Shown here: piece by piece, positions 34,811-42,341 of the stretch | How the letters are laid out: the number at the start of each line of letters is the position of its first letter | How positions within the stretch are numbered: the stretch's first letter is position 1 | Assembly (NCBI GenBank): GCA_040221055.1 | Contig: JAVJVN010000013.1 | Span: 1-64,000, forward strand | Source: Rhodothermales bacterium | GTDB taxonomy: Bacteria; Bacteroidota; Rhodothermia; Rhodothermales; UBA10348 | Direction: 5' to 3' | DNA: 64,000 nt | Program-made: the position numbers and the translations under genes | Notes under the pieces: model-generated | Database searches by the model: none | What the model was told of the DNA's origin: nothing | The model's input: the letters and a program-made list of their open reading frames with translations, nothing else

Positions 34811-34830
34811 CCGTTTCCCGGGAAACCGGC
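34811..34830 (+). terminator. Candidate hairpin after the DAACS symporter
   Basis: The perfect palindrome GTTTCCCGGGAAAC (34813-34826), extended by GCC/GGC flanks, lies 22 bp after the symporter stop. No clear T-tract follows, so it is a weak terminator candidate or an operator upstream of the next small gene. Confidence 0.4.
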
Positions 34831-34871
34831 CCGGTTCTGTGGATTAAACGGGTCACTTTCCGACCCTGAAC

Positions 34872-35207
34872 ATGCACGCCCCGCGCCTGGCCCACTTCGT
34901 CCTGCTCATCCCGATGATCCTGCTCATGCTGGGTCAGTCGGTGCGCATGATGCCTGCGCCAGACGCCACGGACCATGGCGTCCATGCGGATGATGCGATG
35001 GGCCTCACCGCCGAGCCCACCTCGGTGTTCTCAGGTGTCCTGCCGTCCGGGCCCCGCCCGGCTTCTGTTGCATCCGATGCGCCGCAGTTCCATTCTGCAC
35101 GGTTTGCAGAGCGTATCGTCGGGCAGTACGCCGTCGGCGCGCGCGTGCCCGAAGGGCCGCGCGTCGCATCCCTTTCCCGCCAAATCCTTCGTGTCTATCG
35201 CTGTTGA
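34872..35207 (+). CDS. Small membrane/exported protein with C-terminal LxVYRC motif, copy 1
   Basis: A 111-residue protein of unknown family. It has a hydrophobic N-terminal segment (HFVLLIPMILLMLG), a low-complexity Ala/Pro/Ser-rich middle, and ends exactly in SRQILRVYRC followed by the stop. A second gene in this window (36901-37317) has the same plan and ends in SRHFLQVYRC; only the hydrophobic part and the last ten residues are alike. The final 15 bases of both genes, GTCTATCGCTGTTGA, are identical. It lies 52 bp before an amino-acid permease gene, with a 6-bp hairpin in between. The plan resembles export-linked arrest or leader peptides, but also fits a small secreted protein with a terminal Cys. 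Confidence 0.65.
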   Translation: MHAPRLAHFVLLIPMILLMLGQSVRMMPAPDATDHGVHADDAMGLTAEPTSVFSGVLPSGPRPASVASDAPQFHSARFAERIVGQYAVGARVPEGPRVASLSRQILRVYRC

Positions 35208-35213
35208 CAGGCC

Positions 35214-35231
35214 GCTTGACCCCGCTCAAGC
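35214..35231 (+). promoter_or_regulatory. Hairpin between VYRC copy 1 and the amino-acid permease
   Basis: GCTTGA (35214-35219) and TCAAGC (35226-35231) form a perfect 6-bp stem with a CCCCGC loop. It begins 7 bp after the stop of the small VYRC gene and ends 28 bp before the permease ATG. A comparable small hairpin follows the second VYRC gene. Confidence 0.4.
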
Positions 35232-35259
35232 ATCCCTGTAACCGTATTGGACACAACAC

Positions 35260-36720
35260 ATGAAGGATATTCTCTTCCGGCGCAAGGCTATTGCGGCGCC
35301 GGACGCCGTCGGCTCCGGCTTGAAACGCGTTCTCGGGCCCGTTCACTTGACCCTGATGGGCATTGGTGCCATCATCGGGACCGGCATTTTCGTGCTCACG
35401 GGAACGGCAGCCGCCGGTGGCCCGGGCCATGAAGGTGCGGGACCCGCGCTCATGGTCAGCTTCCTCCTGACCGGATTCACGTGCGGGCTCGCCGCGCTGT
35501 GCTACGCCGAGTTGGCATCCATGATGCCCGTGGCCGGCAGCGCCTATGCCTACGCCTATGCCGCGTTCGGTGAGCTGGTGGCGTGGATCATCGGGTGGGA
35601 CCTCATCCTCGAGTATGCCGTCGGCAACGTGGCCGTGGCTATCGGTTGGTCCAGCTATTTCCAGAGCCTGCTGGCGGCCGGGGGTATGCACCTGCCCGTC
35701 TGGCTGGGAACGGATCCCATGACGGCGTCCTACGCGGCCCCACACGTATTTGACGCGGCGCCGACCGTGTTGGGCCTGCCCATCGTGTTCAATCTGCCGG
35801 CGTTCCTGGTGGTCGTCGTCATGACGGCCATCCTGAGCATCGGCATCCGCGAAAGCGCGACGGCCAACGCCTGGCTCGTGGCCATCAAGCTCGGCATGAT
35901 TGCCCTGTTCCTCTGGGTGGGTGTCGGTCACGTGGATGCGACGAACTGGGTGCCGTTCGCGCCGAACGGCTGGAACGGCATTGTCACGGGCGCCGCACTG
36001 GTGTTCTTCGCCTTCATCGGATTCGATGCGGTGAGCACGACCGCCGAGGAGGCCCGGAATCCCCAGCGGGACATGCCCATTGGCATCATGGCCAGCCTGC
36101 TGGTCTGCACGCTGCTGTACGTGGCGGTGACGGTGGTCCTGACCGGCATGGTGCCCGTTTCTGCCCTTGCGAACGCCGAACCCGTGGCCGCGGCGTTGCG
36201 GTTTGTCGGCGAAGCGCGCGTGGCCGCCCTCCTGTCGGCCGGGGCCGTCATCAGCATTGCGAGCGTGCTCCTGGTCATGCAGATGGCCCAGACGCGGATT
36301 TTCTTCGCCATGAGCCGCGACGGGCTGTTGCCGCGTGGGCTGAGCCGGGTGCACGCCCGGTGGGGTACGCCGCTGCTGCCGACGGTGCTCACGGGTCTGG
36401 TGGTCGCCGTGGCCGCCGGCTTCATGGACATTTCCGCCGCCGCTGAGCTGACCAATATCGGTACGCTCTTCGCCTTCGTCATCGTGTCCGGGGGCGTGTG
36501 GTGGCTGCGTGTCCACCAGCCCGACCTCCATCGACCCTTTCGCGTCCCCTTTGTGGGCGTGGTCAGCACCGCCGCCATGCTGTCCTGCTTCTACCTGATG
36601 CTCGGACTTCCGGCCGTCACGTGGGAGCGCTTCGGGATCTGGCTGCTGCTTGGCCTCATCATCTACTTCGTCTTCGGCCTGCGTCACAGCCGGCTGGGAC
36701 ACACTCAGTCAATACAATGA
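35260..36720 (+). CDS. APC-superfamily amino-acid permease (cationic amino-acid transporter type)
   Basis: A 486-residue inner-membrane transporter with about 12-14 helices. The unwound TM1 motif IGAIIGTGIF, followed by a GPGHEGAGPAL loop and the FLLTGFTCGLAALCYAELASMMPVAGSAYAYAYA segment (given here only as its family trait), identify the CAT-type branch of the APC family. The late motifs FAFIGFDAVSTTAEEARNP and RIFFAMSRDGLLP are also typical. It imports amino acids with H+. Its TGA overlaps the ATG of a 41-codon single-helix protein (36717), implying strict translational coupling. A small bound protein (MgtS) is known in the ApcT crystal structure from Geobacillus, so a small subunit is plausible. 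Confidence 0.92.
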   Translation: MKDILFRRKAIAAPDAVGSGLKRVLGPVHLTLMGIGAIIGTGIFVLTGTAAAGGPGHEGAGPALMVSFLLTGFTCGLAALCYAELASMMPVAGSAYAYAYAAFGELVAWIIGWDLILEYAVGNVAVAIGWSSYFQSLLAAGGMHLPVWLGTDPMTASYAAPHVFDAAPTVLGLPIVFNLPAFLVVVVMTAILSIGIRESATANAWLVAIKLGMIALFLWVGVGHVDATNWVPFAPNGWNGIVTGAALVFFAFIGFDAVSTTAEEARNPQRDMPIGIMASLLVCTLLYVAVTVVLTGMVPVSALANAEPVAAALRFVGEARVAALLSAGAVISIASVLLVMQMAQTRIFFAMSRDGLLPRGLSRVHARWGTPLLPTVLTGLVVAVAAGFMDISAAAELTNIGTLFAFVIVSGGVWWLRVHQPDLHRPFRVPFVGVVSTAAMLSCFYLMLGLPAVTWERFGIWLLLGLIIYFVFGLRHSRLGHTQSIQ

Positions 36721-36842
36721 GCTTCCTGAATCCTCCTTTCGACAACGACAATGACCGGATTTCCCACTATGCCTTCCTGTTCTTCATGGTCATGTTGGCG
36801 TTGAGCCTGGTCATGGTCATCGGGATGTTGTTCGCGCTGTAG
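36717..36842 (+). CDS. 41-residue single-helix membrane protein (SHYAFLFF family), copy 1
   Basis: A tiny protein: a polar start (MSFLNPPFDNDND), then RISHYAFLFF and a hydrophobic helix ending in GMLFAL. Its ATG overlaps the permease stop (ATGA, 36717-36720). A 34-residue homolog occurs at 37365-37469 with the same SHYAFLFF start, an LSL centre and the same GMLFAL end. Independent conservation of both ends across two copies argues that this is a real gene although very short. Its likely job is a subunit or stabiliser of the permease. The family is not one I recognise. Confidence 0.8.
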   Translation: MSFLNPPFDNDNDRISHYAFLFFMVMLALSLVMVIGMLFAL

Positions 36843-36848
36843 CCGGCA

Positions 36849-36900
36849 GGGCGGAAACTTCAGCGCTTCTCGTGGTTGAAGCGCTGAAGTTTTTCCGCCC
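36849..36900 (+). terminator. 21-bp hairpin between the two small-protein genes
   Basis: Bases 36849-36869 pair with 36878-36900 in a 21-bp stem interrupted only by a two-base TT bulge at 36893-36894, with an 8-base loop (TCGTGGTT). It starts 6 bp after the 41-residue protein's stop and its last base touches the ATG at 36901. The run of T in the right arm lies inside the stem rather than after it. It may end transcription of the permease operon or control the second VYRC gene. Confidence 0.7.
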
Positions 36901-37317
36901 ATGACCGCCAACACGTCCACCAACTCTGCCGCGAACGCTGCCGCCGATGCCGCCGCACGCGTGTGGATGCTCGTCCCGATCCTGCTGCTCTGGGCGGGTT
37001 CGGTAGGGAACGGCTTTTCGGGCAGTTCTTCAGGCGTCGATCGGGTTCTGGGGCCCGGATTGGACTCTGGAAGAAAGAATGAACCGGCCACCGCAGCCGT
37101 TACCACCGCCGAGCCCTGGACGGGCCAGGCCGTGTTGCCCGTGTCCGTGGCCGTTCCTGTTGTTGAGGATGTCCGGCCAGCGGGTCCCCAGTCCGGGCTG
37201 AAGGGTCCGCGACGGGAACGTACGGTTCGCTCCCGGGAGCTGCCGTTTGCCGCCACGGAATCGCGTGACGATTCCCCGTCTACGAGTCGGCATTTCCTGC
37301 AGGTCTATCGCTGTTGA
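36901..37317 (+). CDS. Small membrane/exported protein with C-terminal LxVYRC motif, copy 2
   Basis: A 138-residue protein if started at the ATG at 36901; GTG 36961 or ATG 36967 (MLVPILLLWAGSVG) would match copy 1 better and escape the adjoining hairpin. After the hydrophobic helix the middle is variable and Ala/Pro/Arg-rich, and the protein ends in SRHFLQVYRC. The helix parallels copy 1 ([L/V]-P-[M/I]-[I/L]-LL pattern), and the terminal VYRC and its codons are identical. A 5-bp hairpin (GAGCG 37321-37325, CGCTC 37333-37337) follows the stop, and the second tiny SHYAFLFF gene follows after 47 bp. No permease is present between them. Function unknown. Confidence 0.6.
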   Translation: MTANTSTNSAANAAADAAARVWMLVPILLLWAGSVGNGFSGSSSGVDRVLGPGLDSGRKNEPATAAVTTAEPWTGQAVLPVSVAVPVVEDVRPAGPQSGLKGPRRERTVRSRELPFAATESRDDSPSTSRHFLQVYRC

Positions 37318-37320
37318 GAT

Positions 37321-37337
37321 GAGCGCCACGGTCGCTC
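37321..37337 (+). promoter_or_regulatory. Hairpin after VYRC copy 2
   Basis: GAGCG (37321-37325) and CGCTC (37333-37337) form a 5-bp stem with a 7-nt loop, 4 bp after the stop codon of the second VYRC gene. It matches the position of the hairpin after copy 1. Confidence 0.35.
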
Positions 37338-37364
37338 TGCTCACCTCAACAAGCCATTACTGCA

Positions 37365-37469
37365 ATGTCAAACTCCAACGACAAGGTGTCGCATTACGCG
37401 TTCCTGTTCTTCGCCGGCGCGCTCATCCTGAGCCTGCTGGTCCTCGTCGGCATGCTGTTCGCGTTATAG
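37365..37469 (+). CDS. 34-residue single-helix membrane protein (SHYAFLFF family), copy 2
   Basis: Encodes MSNSNDKVSHYAFLFF followed by a hydrophobic helix ending in GMLFAL, 34 residues in total. Compared with copy 1 (36717-36842), the D-[KR]-[VI]-SHYAFLFF start, the LSL centre and the GMLFAL end are kept while the intervening helix residues differ. It follows VYRC copy 2. Its last six bases overlap the stop end of the convergent M14 peptidase gene (37464). The gene would be missed by most length cut-offs; homology to copy 1 is the main support. Confidence 0.75.
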   Translation: MSNSNDKVSHYAFLFFAGALILSLLVLVGMLFAL

Positions 37470-39230
37470 CCGGACCGTTTGCTGGACGTCGCCGCCCTTG
37501 GTGCTCTCGTACCGGATGGTGACGTCGCCCCGTCCGCGCAGCAGGTATTCGATGGTCCGGGTCGTATGGCCCGGATGACCATTCCGGATCATGATGCGCG
37601 ACAGGTTGTGCTGGTCAATGAGTTCCGTCGCATCCGGGCGGAACTTGTTGGCCACCCAACCGGCCGAGATCACCTCCACGTTGCGTCCGGACACCAGGAG
37701 CAGGTCCGGCGGGACCACATTGTTCTGCGCCGCGCGTGCCGTGATGGTGGGAGCCACGCGGTCATTCTCGATGTCAACGCGCACCCGGTAGACGTCATCG
37801 GCAACCCGTTCCACGGTGGGCGCGTGCATGGCCATCCTGGGCATCTGGTCGGCCTGGTACAGCGTGAAGGCCATGTTCCGGTGCGAGAGTTCCTCGTTCA
37901 TGAACCGGGGCGGAATGCGACCGCGCAACTTCGACCAACCGCCGAGCTCCACGGCTCCGTACGTGGGGTGGTCGAACGGTTTCCACTCCGAATACTGGCC
38001 CCCGAACTCCAGGTAGTCGTCGAAGAAATACGAGCCCTTCTGTCCGGCAATGGGGCTGTCGTCGTCCCGTTGCTGCTCCTTCAGGTCCGGACTGTTGTAG
38101 TACTGCCCTCCGTTCCAGAGTTCGTTCGAAAACGAAATGATGCCCAGGCCGTCGTTCGTCCAATCAATGAAGCCACCGTGCACGGTGTACAGGCCGCTCC
38201 AGATGACCATGTATTCGTAATACGGGAGCATCCGCTCGCCCTGACGGCCGAGTTCATCGTAGACCAGGTTGTCCTCACGCGGGTACTCGCCCTGCCATTC
38301 GGCGCCGGGGCCGCGGAGGATCATCCCCCCGCTGTTGTGATACGACTGCACGCCGGCAATATTTGGGCGTGACACCAGGAAATCATTGACCGCGCGGGCC
38401 GCCGGAAGCTGGAACGGATAGTCGAGCGACCCGCCCTGGATGTAGTCGGGCTGCCAGTCGGAGGCCCAGTTCCGGTTCGGATCGTAGCCGCCCGGTCCGT
38501 CCTCGTCCACGCGACCATCTCCGTCGTCATCAATGCCCTCGCTGCCGAGCAGGATCCAGTCGCCCTTTTCGCCATCGGGTACGACTTCCATGATCCGCGG
38601 GTCGTCGTGACTTATCCGGTGGGTACCCTCACCGGGAACGTATTTGCGCATCTGCTCCCGGATGCCGTTCCCATTCAGGTCATTCGGACCGTCCTCGTCG
38701 AACAGGCCGTCGTTGTCGTTGTCCACCGGAAAGTGACCGGTACGGGCGCCACTGCCCGTATCCTCCATGAAGTACTGCCGCCCGTCCGGGTTCACGGTGG
38801 GCACGATGTAGAATACGCGCTCATCCACCAGCCGCGTAATCATGTCGTTCCGGCCGTAGTTCTCCATGAGGTACCAGATGGTGTACAGCGACACTTCCGA
38901 CCCTTGGATTTCGTTGCCGTGCACATTGGCTTCAATGTACATGCCCGCCTTTTCCAGCTCGGGTCCGGTCTTCGGATTGTTGATGGTCATCATCATGATG
39001 TCCCGGCCGCCCCAGCTCTTGCCCAGCGAGGAGAGCGTGAGGAATTCCGGCCACGTCTCGGCCATCAATTCCATGTTCTGGATGAGTTCGCCGTAGTCGT
39101 GCCAGCGATTCCAATCCAGACGCAGGGTATGCGGCGGGTCCGATGCTTCCTGGGCAATCGTGGCGAGGGGCGTGGCTGCGAGGGCCGCGAGCAGGAGGCT
39201 GGCGGCGGCAATGCGTTCCATTACATTCAT
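37464..39230 (-). CDS. M14-family zinc carboxypeptidase (exported)
   Basis: A 588-residue exported metallopeptidase. The signal peptide ends in TIAQ. The M14 zinc site is intact: H104 and E107 in NVHGNEIQGSE, and H298 in QSYHNSGG. Arg in DPNRNW is the substrate-binding Arg region. Between the ligands are two Asp-rich, calcium-binding-like stretches (DNDNDGLFDEDGP near 170 and DDDGDGRVDEDGP near 234). The C-terminal ~150 residues look like a beta-rich accessory domain (YRVRVDIENDRVAPTITARA). It would trim C-terminal residues of extracellular peptides. It lies directly after a diverged paralog (gap 1 bp) in one leftward operon, a set-up for peptide scavenging. Confidence 0.9.
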   Translation of the reverse strand: MNVMERIAAASLLLAALAATPLATIAQEASDPPHTLRLDWNRWHDYGELIQNMELMAETWPEFLTLSSLGKSWGGRDIMMMTINNPKTGPELEKAGMYIEANVHGNEIQGSEVSLYTIWYLMENYGRNDMITRLVDERVFYIVPTVNPDGRQYFMEDTGSGARTGHFPVDNDNDGLFDEDGPNDLNGNGIREQMRKYVPGEGTHRISHDDPRIMEVVPDGEKGDWILLGSEGIDDDGDGRVDEDGPGGYDPNRNWASDWQPDYIQGGSLDYPFQLPAARAVNDFLVSRPNIAGVQSYHNSGGMILRGPGAEWQGEYPREDNLVYDELGRQGERMLPYYEYMVIWSGLYTVHGGFIDWTNDGLGIISFSNELWNGGQYYNSPDLKEQQRDDDSPIAGQKGSYFFDDYLEFGGQYSEWKPFDHPTYGAVELGGWSKLRGRIPPRFMNEELSHRNMAFTLYQADQMPRMAMHAPTVERVADDVYRVRVDIENDRVAPTITARAAQNNVVPPDLLLVSGRNVEVISAGWVANKFRPDATELIDQHNLSRIMIRNGHPGHTTRTIEYLLRGRGDVTIRYESTKGGDVQQTVRL

Positions 39231-39231
39231 G

Positions 39232-40998
39232 TCAGTTCAGGGTAATCGAGGCCGAATCGGAGCCTCCTTTCTGGGCGACGACCTTGAGTTCGAGGGTCTG
39301 GCCGCGGCGACCGCGGACGACCCACTCGTATTCCTGGCGGTTTCCGGAGCCGTCCAGCGCCGGAAAGAAATTGGTCTTGGCGCTGCCCGACAGGATGTCG
39401 TCCGGGTCAATGCCCAGCTGGACCATGGTCGGGGCCACGGACCGGGAGGTCACGCCATGCGCGGTCGAGGTCGGCAGGAATCCGGCGTTCTCGATTTCCG
39501 CAGTGATGCGGAAGATGCCTCCACCGTGATCGGTTACGCTTGTTTCGGCGATGTGGACACGGGGAAACAGCGACATCAGATGCGCCACGAACGCCCCGTG
39601 CTTCGGGCCCTGCTCCGCCACCACGTCGGCCGGTGGATTGTAGGCCTCGAAATGCTTGAATCCGCCTATTTCGACCGCGCCGAGCGACGGGTGGTCGAAT
39701 GCGGTCCACTCCACGAACCCGTCCACGCCCTTGGCATCCATCCAATCGATCAATTGGCGGTCGAAGGAGGCTTTCGCGTCAGGCTTGGCGCCGGAGCTGT
39801 CTGCCGGCAGGTCGAGTCCCCATCCGGGTGTCGAAAAGGACGGTACGCCGAATTGGTAGTACCCGTACTCGAAGAAGGCGCCGGCCGGTTTGCGGAGCGC
39901 CGGAGGCGTTTCAATACCCGTCAACTCCTTGTACGTCTTGCTGATGGCCGTGAAATACGGCAGGTCATCCGAGTTGACCGTAGTGGCAGGCCGACGGCCG
40001 GAGCGCCCCCCGGCGTTCGAAGCCTGCCCACCGCCGCCGCCGCCGAAGAAACGGGGCGTCGACGTGGTGAAGATGCCCACCTTGGACGCATCCTCCAGGG
40101 AGGCGTCGGCAAACGCAAACAGATCAATACCCTTGGCAGCAGCCAACTCGCCCTTGTTGTTGGGTGGTTCTATCAGGTTGTCGCTTTCGCTGAGCGTCAG
40201 CACCATGGCGATATGCCGATGCGAGACAACGAAATCCAGGAGCGCCCGCGATTCGCGTTCGCTGACCATGTGCAGGCCGGCCCCGCGCTGGTAATACGGG
40301 TATTCGTGCTGGAAATTCCGGTTCAGGTCCACGCCACCCGCGGCATCCTCGTTGTAGAAGCCGTCGTTGTCGTCATCGGTCCCCTCCCAGTACACCGCCC
40401 AGCCGCCTTTCTCGCCCTTCTTCGGGTCGGCCTTCTTCATGATCCGGGCATCGTCCGGATCGATCATGTAGGGGCTTCCCGGTTCCTGGACGCGCATGAG
40501 GCTGATGAACCCGTCGCCGTTCAGGTCCTCGGGCCCGTCCTCGTCCGTGCGACCGTCGTTGTCATCGTCGTACGCCGAGGTGTTGGTGGCGCCGAAACGC
40601 CGCTCCGCACCATCCGGATTCAGTCGCGGAAACACGTGCAGGGTGTACGAGTCGAGCGCCTTCGTCACGGCATCGTTGGTGCCGTATTCCGCGAGCAACC
40701 AATCGATCGTACCGAGCGCGATTTCGCTGCCCACCACGTGATGCCCTTCCAGGTTGGCGACCATCAGAAGCGCGGGCCGTTCTTCCAGCGGAACGCCAGC
40801 CGACCGGTTGCCGAGGGTCAGTACCCAGATGTCGCGGCCTTCCAGGGTTTTGCCGGCCGATTCGAGAGACGCCAACTCCCCGTGTGCCGCAACGGTCGCG
40901 CGGAGCGCGGCCGTCAGGTCATCGTAGTCGGGTTTCGTGGGCAACAGAAGCAACAGGGCGGCCATCGCGGCGCCCAGCCAATGGGATTTCAGGATCAT
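39232..40998 (-). CDS. Diverged M14-like paralog with altered zinc ligands
   Basis: A 588-residue paralog of the downstream gene; the ATG at 40998 gives a signal-type N-terminus (MILKSHWLGAAMAALLLLL). Alignment by eye with the active copy places ANLEGHHVVGSE over ANVHGNEIQGSE, so the HxxE zinc motif has become ExxH (E84, H87). The third ligand His is Ser270 here (VLTLSESDN over VQSYHNSGG). The Asp-rich calcium-like stretches and the DLNRNF Arg are kept. A Gly/Arg-rich insert (GGGGGGQASN) lies mid-protein. It is either inactive, a binding partner for the active copy, or uses a rearranged site. It is the first gene of the two-gene operon. Confidence 0.82.
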   Translation of the reverse strand: MILKSHWLGAAMAALLLLLPTKPDYDDLTAALRATVAAHGELASLESAGKTLEGRDIWVLTLGNRSAGVPLEERPALLMVANLEGHHVVGSEIALGTIDWLLAEYGTNDAVTKALDSYTLHVFPRLNPDGAERRFGATNTSAYDDDNDGRTDEDGPEDLNGDGFISLMRVQEPGSPYMIDPDDARIMKKADPKKGEKGGWAVYWEGTDDDNDGFYNEDAAGGVDLNRNFQHEYPYYQRGAGLHMVSERESRALLDFVVSHRHIAMVLTLSESDNLIEPPNNKGELAAAKGIDLFAFADASLEDASKVGIFTTSTPRFFGGGGGGQASNAGGRSGRRPATTVNSDDLPYFTAISKTYKELTGIETPPALRKPAGAFFEYGYYQFGVPSFSTPGWGLDLPADSSGAKPDAKASFDRQLIDWMDAKGVDGFVEWTAFDHPSLGAVEIGGFKHFEAYNPPADVVAEQGPKHGAFVAHLMSLFPRVHIAETSVTDHGGGIFRITAEIENAGFLPTSTAHGVTSRSVAPTMVQLGIDPDDILSGSAKTNFFPALDGSGNRQEYEWVVRGRRGQTLELKVVAQKGGSDSASITLN

Positions 40999-41117
40999 GA
41001 CAAACGGGTCTCGTCGACGGGATGGAATCGAACCAAAGTAGGCATTGCGGTCCTTCCTGGCCCGGCAAAAATCCGCCGGCATGGCTGGGGCCTCCTCGAC
41101 TTCCAACTCACCCAGTT

Positions 41118-42179
41118 TCAGCCAGGGAGTTCAAGCGTGAAGGTCGTGCCCTCGCCGACCGTGCTTTCCACGGAAATCGATCCACCCAGCCGCTCCAGAT
41201 GTCGCTTGACCAGGTACAGGCCGACTCCCTTGGCATCGGGATGGTCGTGGAACGTCTGGTTCAACCGGAACAACTTGTTGCCCATCCGCTCCAGATCCAG
41301 TCCCCGGCCGTTGTCCGACACCACAATCCGGCCCGGCGCGCTGCGGATGGATACGACAGGCGGAATGTCCGGGCGCGCATATTTTACCGCGTTCGATATC
41401 AGGTTCAGGAAGATGCTCTCCATGGAGGAGCGGTGGAACCGGACGGAAGGGGCCTGCGAAAAGTCCGCGTGGATGGTTGTCTCCGATCGTTCCAGCAGGT
41501 TGGCGATGCTCGTCCGGACCAGGTTGAGGCACGACGCCAGGTCGACCTCTTCCACGGTGGCGCCCGTCGACGACGCATCGCTGAGCATATCCAGATAGCG
41601 GGACAGCGAGAGGTGGATGTTGTGCCCGGATTGCTTCAGCATCCCGATCAAATCCCGGGTCTCCCCCTCGGGCAGCGTCTCCACATCAATCAAATCGAAC
41701 GCCATGATCAGGCTGGATACGGGTGACCGCAGGTCATGCGATGCGACCAGGCTGAGCTGGGTCAGATCCCGGTTGGCGTTCTGGAGGTCGGCCAGCAACG
41801 CCGTCCGTTCGAACTCGAGCTGTTTCCGATGCGTCACGTTCTTGGCGATGGCGAAGATGCGTTCCGCCGATTGGATGGCCTTGGCCGTCCAGGACAGCCA
41901 GACAATCTCACCCTGCTTCGTGACGTACCGGTTCTCGAAGTGGAACAGGGTTTCCGACTGCAGGACGCGCTGACGGGATTGGACCGTGGCTTCCTGGTCG
42001 CTCTCGAACACGAAGCTGTCAATGGGCCGGGCGTACAGCTCTTCCTCCGTATAGCCGAGTGTTTCGCATACGGCGCGGTTCACTTTCCTGAAGTAGCCGT
42101 CGAATCCTGCAATGAAGCACAGGTCGGCCGACAGTTCGAAAAACTGCCGGAAATCGAGGTCGCGTTCCTGTTGGGTCAT
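41118..42179 (-). CDS. PAS-domain sensor histidine kinase
   Basis: A 353-residue soluble sensor kinase (ATG at 42179, MTQQERD). An N-terminal PAS/PAC domain (about 10-118: FFELSADLCFIAGFDGYFRKVN, LGYTEEEL, IFAIAKNVTHRKQ) is followed by the HisKA helix with H148 in SHDLRSPVSS, and the HATPase: N box NLISNAVKY, G1 VVSDNGRGLD, G2 GVGLYLVKRHLERLGG and the end GEGTTFTLELPG. There is no membrane segment, so it senses a cytoplasmic signal. No response regulator is beside it (an orphan kinase). It marks the last gene before the defence island. Confidence 0.92.
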   Translation of the reverse strand: MTQQERDLDFRQFFELSADLCFIAGFDGYFRKVNRAVCETLGYTEEELYARPIDSFVFESDQEATVQSRQRVLQSETLFHFENRYVTKQGEIVWLSWTAKAIQSAERIFAIAKNVTHRKQLEFERTALLADLQNANRDLTQLSLVASHDLRSPVSSLIMAFDLIDVETLPEGETRDLIGMLKQSGHNIHLSLSRYLDMLSDASSTGATVEEVDLASCLNLVRTSIANLLERSETTIHADFSQAPSVRFHRSSMESIFLNLISNAVKYARPDIPPVVSIRSAPGRIVVSDNGRGLDLERMGNKLFRLNQTFHDHPDAKGVGLYLVKRHLERLGGSISVESTVGEGTTFTLELPG

Positions 42180-42341
42180 GAGGAAATGGGTGACCAGTGT
42201 AGCCTTGAAAGATACACACACAAAACCCCGTGATCACGATCTCCGATCCACAATCGAGTGGTCACCTGTAGCGGCGTCTCGTCGCTTTCGCTTCACGCCA
42301 ATAGTACAGGGCCTTTGACCATTTCACCCGACATGGCTCAG

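Noticed and set aside
35005-36702. 565-codon minus-strand frame opposite the permease
   Set aside because: It is extremely His/Gln/Asp/Gly-rich with no fold-like pattern, and antisense to a clear APC transporter.
39160-41598. 812-codon plus-strand frame opposite the M14 genes
   Set aside because: It is antisense to two peptidase genes with signal peptides and family motifs; the composition is artefactual.
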